A DNA stretch of 18,402 nt, taken from the NCBI GenBank assembly GCA_035493895.1, contig DATJHM010000132.1, forward strand, positions 1 to 18,402. The letters run 5' to 3'. A program made the position numbers and the translations under genes. This DNA is from DATJHM01 sp035493895 (GTDB taxonomy: Bacteria > Chloroflexota > Ktedonobacteria > Ktedonobacterales > Ktedonobacteraceae). This document shows, one piece after another, positions 14,625 through 18,402 of this stretch (position 1 is the first letter of the stretch; each line of letters opens with the position of its first letter). Under the pieces are notes generated by a model, which saw only the letters and a list, made by a program, of their open reading frames with translations, was not told the origin of the DNA and did not search any database.

Positions 14625-16166
14625 ATGATACGTCACATCTCTCTCTTGAATCGCTATGGGTTAGCAGGTATGATTGTGCTTGCGTTTGTGCTTCTTGCAA
14701 TTACTTTCAGTAGAGACTTACTCTATGCAGGTCTTTTTCAACTGCATGCAGAGTGTTATAACTGGCTTCCATCGCTTATTATGCTCCATGTTATTTCGGA
14801 TACCCTGATAGGATTGGCTTATGTATTTATTTCTGCCGTCCTTCTCTTCAGCATATATTCACTACAATTACCTTTTCAATCCATTTTTATAGCTTTTGGT
14901 GCATTTATTATTTGTTGTGGAGCAACGCATTTCGTCGAAGTCATTACTACATTATGGGCACCAGTATACTGGTTGGCTGGCTCTATTAAGCTCTTAACCG
15001 CTATTATCTCACTTGGCACAGCGTTCATGCTGCCATCCCTTCTCCCAAAGATACGCTCCACGCTTGCTAATACCAGACGCGCAAACGCAATGATCCAGGA
15101 AATTGAACAGCTAAACATTCAATTGCGCGAGAACTATATGACGCTTGCTGATGCCATGCCCCTGTTAGTATGGACGAGAAATGAGCACCTGGAAGCTCAA
15201 CTTTTCAATAAAACATGGACTACTTTCAGTGGTATGAGTCTCGAAAAACTGAAAACACAGCCTGTCGGCTCATGGATGCATCCAGATGACTCCAAATCCT
15301 ATAGAGATACTCTCGAGAGACGAAGCGAGTATGTAGGCGAAATCCGTTTCAGGCACTACGACGGCGTCTATCTCTGGCATCTCATGCATTCTGTTCCTCT
15401 GTGGAAAAAAGATGGACATTTCCAGGGTTGGCTTTCTACGGCAACCAACATTGACAAACAAAAACGCAATGAGCAGGCTTTAAGCGAGGTCAGGGAACGC
15501 CAGGATCTCTTTCTTTCCATGACCGCACATGAACTCAATACGCCTCTTACCTCTATGCAACTTCTCGTGACCTTTCTTCAACGCAATCTGGGCCAGAATA
15601 ATAAGTATAGTATGACCATTGAAATGCTTGAATCTCAATTGCAACGCTTTATCCATCTGGTAGGCGATTTACTTGACATGTCCAGGGTAAAAGCTGGTCG
15701 TCTCACATTGACCTTTACATCCTGTGACGTTTGTGAACTCGTACGCAGCATCATTCATAAAGTACAACACAGTACAACAACACATACCTTGCATCTTTCC
15801 TGTGAAACCACAGCCACCATCAATGCTGACCCCGATCGCTTAGAACAGGTACTCGTGAACCTACTCTCGAATGCCATCAAATATTCACCAGAGGCAAAAG
15901 TGATTGATATTCGCGTTATCTCTGATGCCTCACAAGTCGTTGTCAGCATACAGGATTATGGGATAGGCATCAGCCAGGAAGCGCAATCGCATCTCTTCGA
16001 ACAATATTACCGCTCAATAGAAGTATCCAGCCGAAAATATCCAGGTCTCGGCATTGGATTGTACATAGTATATGAGATCGTCAAACAGCATCACGGAAAA
16101 ATCTGGATGGAGAGTGAAGAGGGCAAAGGAGCAACCTTCTTCTTTGCCCTCCCATTATCCCCATAA
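14625..16166 (+). CDS. Membrane histidine kinase with ethylene-receptor-like sensor domain
   Basis: A 513-residue kinase with four hydrophobic segments (about 12-28, 52-78, 86-106, 112-137). Segments 2-4 match the ethylene-binding domain of plant ETR1: ISD with D59 for ETR1 D25, AY with Y66 for Y32, FGAFIICCGATH with C98 and H102 for the Cu(I) ligands C65 and H69, and IKLLTAIIS with K122 for K91. A PAS/PAC domain follows (about 172-280), then HisKA with H302 in TAHELNTPLTSMQ, the N-box NLLSNAIKYSP, DYGIGIS and GLGIGLYI. The start at ATG 14625 has GAAAGG 6 nt upstream. The frame also opens at GTG 14583, overlapping the receiver stop, but without a ribosome site. The segment before the ethylene domain is an extra TM not present in ETR1. 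Ethylene or copper sensing is inferred from the residues. Confidence 0.92.
   Translation: MIRHISLLNRYGLAGMIVLAFVLLAITFSRDLLYAGLFQLHAECYNWLPSLIMLHVISDTLIGLAYVFISAVLLFSIYSLQLPFQSIFIAFGAFIICCGATHFVEVITTLWAPVYWLAGSIKLLTAIISLGTAFMLPSLLPKIRSTLANTRRANAMIQEIEQLNIQLRENYMTLADAMPLLVWTRNEHLEAQLFNKTWTTFSGMSLEKLKTQPVGSWMHPDDSKSYRDTLERRSEYVGEIRFRHYDGVYLWHLMHSVPLWKKDGHFQGWLSTATNIDKQKRNEQALSEVRERQDLFLSMTAHELNTPLTSMQLLVTFLQRNLGQNNKYSMTIEMLESQLQRFIHLVGDLLDMSRVKAGRLTLTFTSCDVCELVRSIIHKVQHSTTTHTLHLSCETTATINADPDRLEQVLVNLLSNAIKYSPEAKVIDIRVISDASQVVVSIQDYGIGISQEAQSHLFEQYYRSIEVSSRKYPGLGIGLYIVYEIVKQHHGKIWMESEEGKGATFFFALPLSP
14787..15053 (+). other. Ethylene-binding (ETR1 N-terminal-like) domain within the membrane kinase
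   Basis: Codons for residues 55-143 of the kinase encode the three-helix domain. D59 is at 14799-14801, C98 at 14916-14918 and H102 at 14928-14930. The D-to-C spacing is 39 residues here and 40 in ETR1. Every residue known to be needed for ethylene or Cu(I) binding in ETR1 that I checked (D25, Y32, C65, H69, K91) is retained; P36 is replaced by Ser. Confidence 0.85.
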
Positions 16167-16170
16167 AGGG

Positions 16171-17538
16171 TCACCCTGTCTCCTCGACGTAGGTAATCGG
16201 ATAAAACAGGTTGTGCTGCGGATGGAAGTAGAGCAGCTCCTCACCAATCGGGCCGTTGCGATGTTTGGCAACGAGAATTTGCGCGATATTGTCCGGGAGA
16301 AAAGGCGCAGCATCTTTCTCGCTCGCCTCACGCTGGCGGTAGTAATCGTCGCGATAGAGAAACATCACCACATCCGCATTTTGCTCAAGCGAGCCCGAAT
16401 CCCTGAGATCGGAAAGCTGCGGACGCTTATCCGGCCTGCTCTCCACCGCACGCGAGAGCTGCGCCAGCGTCACGACCGGGACCGCAAACTCTTTGGCCAG
16501 CGACTTGAGGCCACGAGAGATGATATCAAGCTGCTGTACCGCTGTATTGCGCTTCTCAGCCACGGAATCAGGATCAATCAAACCCACATAATCGACAATC
16601 ACCTCGTCAAGCGTCCCATGCGCGGCCACGAGACGCCGGAGCTGGCTACGCATGGAAGCGACGGGATTGCCCGCCGTATCATTAATGAAGATCGGCAAGC
16701 ACGAGAGATCGGCAGAAGCGGTCAGAATGCGCTCCCACTCCCCATCCTCAATCCAACCCGAACGCAGCCGCTGCATATCTATCTTCGCCGTCATCGCCAT
16801 ATAGCGACGGGCCAGCAGTTTGCGCCCCATCTCCAGCGAAAAGAGCGCAACTTTGTGGCCGCGCACCGCTGCATTATAGGCGAAGCAGAGAGACAGAGCC
16901 GTCTTCCCCATACTCGGCCTGGAAGCCAGCAAGATCAGTTCCGAACGTTGCAGACCACCAAGCAGATTGTCCAGATCGTCATAGCCTGTGGGAATACCGA
17001 CCAGCTGGCCCTTATGCTCATTGAGATATCCCAGCTCATCCATATACTCGCGCATCAGCGTGGGCATGCCTAAAAAGTCCGGCGAAGCAGACGTATCATG
17101 GAGCGCAAACAGCATCTTCTCCGCCTGCTCAAGCGAATCGGGATCTTCATGGTAAGCGAGCGCGGCAATCTGTCCGGCAACATGGATCAGGCGACGATTG
17201 AGCGCCGTGCGCATCACGATGGCGGCGTAATGAGCAACATTCGCGCTCGTCGGGACGCAGAAAGGCAGGCGACTGATCGCCACCGCATCGCCCGCATCGG
17301 CCAGTTGTCCGCTCCGCAGCAGCTCGTCAACCACGCTCACAATATCAGGCGTGATATGGCGGCGCTGGAGAAGCAGGATGGTCTCGAAGATGAGACGGTG
17401 TGCGTTACGATAAAAATGCTCGGGCAGGATGCGGTCAGCGATCTCAGCGAAACAATCCGGATCGAGCAAGAGGCTACCCAGCACGCACTCTTCAGCCTCG
17501 ATGTTATGCGGCAATAATTTCTCTGTCGTCGTGGTCAT
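16171..17538 (-). CDS. dnaB: Replicative DNA helicase DnaB
   Basis: A 455-residue hexameric helicase of usual length, without an intein. The N-terminal domain (about 5-110) begins LLPHNIEAEECVLGSLLLDP, and the RecA-like domain follows a linker from about 170. Walker A is SRPSMGKT (206-213), the catalytic Glu is E236 in FSLEMG, Walker B ends at D316 in VIVDYVGL, the DNA-loop motif SDLRDSGSLEQNADVVMFLYR is intact, and the arginine finger is in AKHRNGP. The start at 17538 has GGAGG 9 nt upstream; the ATG at 17604 would overlap the upstream gene and precedes non-family sequence. It converges on the ethylene-type kinase with only 4 bp between stop codons. It follows an unrecognised gene by 16 bp, probably in one transcript. 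Whether this is the only dnaB of the genome cannot be seen. Confidence 0.95.
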   Translation of the reverse strand: MTTTTEKLLPHNIEAEECVLGSLLLDPDCFAEIADRILPEHFYRNAHRLIFETILLLQRRHITPDIVSVVDELLRSGQLADAGDAVAISRLPFCVPTSANVAHYAAIVMRTALNRRLIHVAGQIAALAYHEDPDSLEQAEKMLFALHDTSASPDFLGMPTLMREYMDELGYLNEHKGQLVGIPTGYDDLDNLLGGLQRSELILLASRPSMGKTALSLCFAYNAAVRGHKVALFSLEMGRKLLARRYMAMTAKIDMQRLRSGWIEDGEWERILTASADLSCLPIFINDTAGNPVASMRSQLRRLVAAHGTLDEVIVDYVGLIDPDSVAEKRNTAVQQLDIISRGLKSLAKEFAVPVVTLAQLSRAVESRPDKRPQLSDLRDSGSLEQNADVVMFLYRDDYYRQREASEKDAAPFLPDNIAQILVAKHRNGPIGEELLYFHPQHNLFYPITYVEETG

Positions 17539-17554
17539 AGCAGATATCCTCCTC

Positions 17555-18402
17555 CTACAGCTTTTTTCTGGTGGATTGTTCCAGAAAACGTTTTTGCATC
17601 GCACGCCGATCCAGCGTCTCCTGGCTTGGCTTGAGGCCGCGCACGACCACCGTATTCTCGGGCGTGAACAGCGGGATAGCGACCACAGGCGGCGGCGTTT
17701 TGCGCGTTTGTGCGGCCTCTTTTTTCGCCTGCTCCTCTTCCTGGTTGCGCAGGAAAGGACCGATTTCGGAGAGAAGAATAGTGCCGGTAATCTTGTATTT
17801 ATTCTCCGCTTTGCTCCATTTCAAAAAAGGGCTGGTGAGCAAGTGATGGAGCACATCATCAATTTGCTCATCCGTAAAATCGCGCACCAGTTTGCGCAGA
17901 TCCTTATTTTCCTGAATAGCCACGCCTGCCCGGAGAGGATACTTACGCAACTCATTTAAGCGCTGGTGCAACGCCCTCACCCTTGCTTCCTGCTCGAGCG
18001 TCAGAACGGTTTCAGGAACTTTTCGCGTACGCTTCTGCGCTATCAGGATGGCAGCATTGGCTTCATCAGTAGATGGAGTGGGAGGAGTGAGTGTTGCAAA
18101 AGCAACATCACTCAATGATACATCTTTGTGATCGTGCATCTTTGAAGTAATCTTTGTATTACAACCTGTACTTTCCAGCGATTGCATCTGCTCGTGCGGG
18201 CAATTGCAAGCAGCATTTTTGTCAAATGCAATCGCCACTTTTAGCAAATGGACAATTTCATACGGGAGATCCAGGTGCAGCAGGCATATCCCGGCCTGCT
18301 CACAACGAGCTTGCAACATTTCCCCTTGCTCGCGAGCAAAGAAATAATGTTTTGTGCGATCAGAGGTTCGACTATTTTTCTGGCCGATAAGCCCATCGGC
18401 CA
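17555..18402 (-). CDS. Unrecognised protein, partial (possible replication accessory protein)
   Basis: The frame is open to the right edge of the window, so at least 281 C-terminal residues are present and the true start is probably outside; ATG 18319 is an internal possibility. The visible part begins with GLIGQKNSRTSDRTKHYFFAREQGEMLQARCEQAG. It has a small cluster with C, CPH and C around a low-complexity middle. It then shows a helical region (LRKLVRDFTDEQIDDVLHHLLTSPFLKWSKAENKYKITG) that could be a winged helix, followed by a charged EEEQAKKEAAQ stretch. It lies 16 bp upstream of dnaB and is likely co-transcribed, so a helicase loader or initiator accessory role is a reasonable guess. No family is recognised. 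Confidence 0.6.
   Translation of the reverse strand, partial: ADGLIGQKNSRTSDRTKHYFFAREQGEMLQARCEQAGICLLHLDLPYEIVHLLKVAIAFDKNAACNCPHEQMQSLESTGCNTKITSKMHDHKDVSLSDVAFATLTPPTPSTDEANAAILIAQKRTRKVPETVLTLEQEARVRALHQRLNELRKYPLRAGVAIQENKDLRKLVRDFTDEQIDDVLHHLLTSPFLKWSKAENKYKITGTILLSEIGPFLRNQEEEQAKKEAAQTRKTPPPVVAIPLFTPENTVVVRGLKPSQETLDRRAMQKRFLEQSTRKKL

Overview
The window reads as bacterial chromosomal DNA of moderate GC content. Several features fit a soil Chloroflexota of the Ktedonobacteria type: a MmyB-like XRE regulator, a GlpR/DeoR regulator, a dense set of PAS/HisKA kinases, an Amidase_2 protein with a tryptophan-rich C-terminal module, and many short palindromic repeats between genes. This placement comes from the style of the proteins and not from any marker gene. 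No rRNA, tRNA or CRISPR array is visible.

Left part (1-8.7 kb), mostly metabolic and accessory genes: a 12-TM major facilitator transporter (minus) with a good sigma70-type promoter; a cytoplasmic TIM-barrel protein (minus); an isochorismatase-fold protein (minus) divergent from a MmyB-type XRE regulator (plus); a zinc medium-chain polyol/sugar-type dehydrogenase (plus); a DeoR-family repressor (minus); and a second copy of the TIM-barrel protein (minus). The gaps hold palindromic repeats and a 172-bp MITE-like element with a 9-bp direct repeat at each end, inserted at the stop codon of the DeoR gene.

Middle part (8.9-16.2 kb), more AT-rich and the most interesting. A leftward four-gene operon encodes a short coiled-coil/TM protein resembling XhlA, a two-TM protein with an extracytoplasmic helical domain and a heptad-repeat tail, an Amidase_2 peptidoglycan amidase, and a two-TM holin-like protein with 25-residue repeats. 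It ends at tandem intrinsic-terminator-like repeats. No phage structural genes accompany it, so it looks like a stand-alone lysis or cell-wall-remodelling cassette. Across about 0.7 kb of AT-rich DNA lies a rightward operon: a second coiled-coil/TM protein, a soluble PAS histidine kinase, a receiver-only response regulator and a membrane histidine kinase. The N-terminal membrane domain of that last kinase carries the ethylene-receptor signature, with the Asp, Tyr, Cys, His and Lys of plant ETR1 all in place. The head-to-head layout and the matching coiled-coil/TM proteins suggest, but do not prove, that an ethylene- or Cu(I)-responsive phosphorelay is linked to the lysis-like cassette.

Right end (16.2-18.4 kb): a complete DnaB-type replicative helicase (minus) and, just upstream of it, the 3' part of an unrecognised gene that runs off the window and may be a replication accessory protein.
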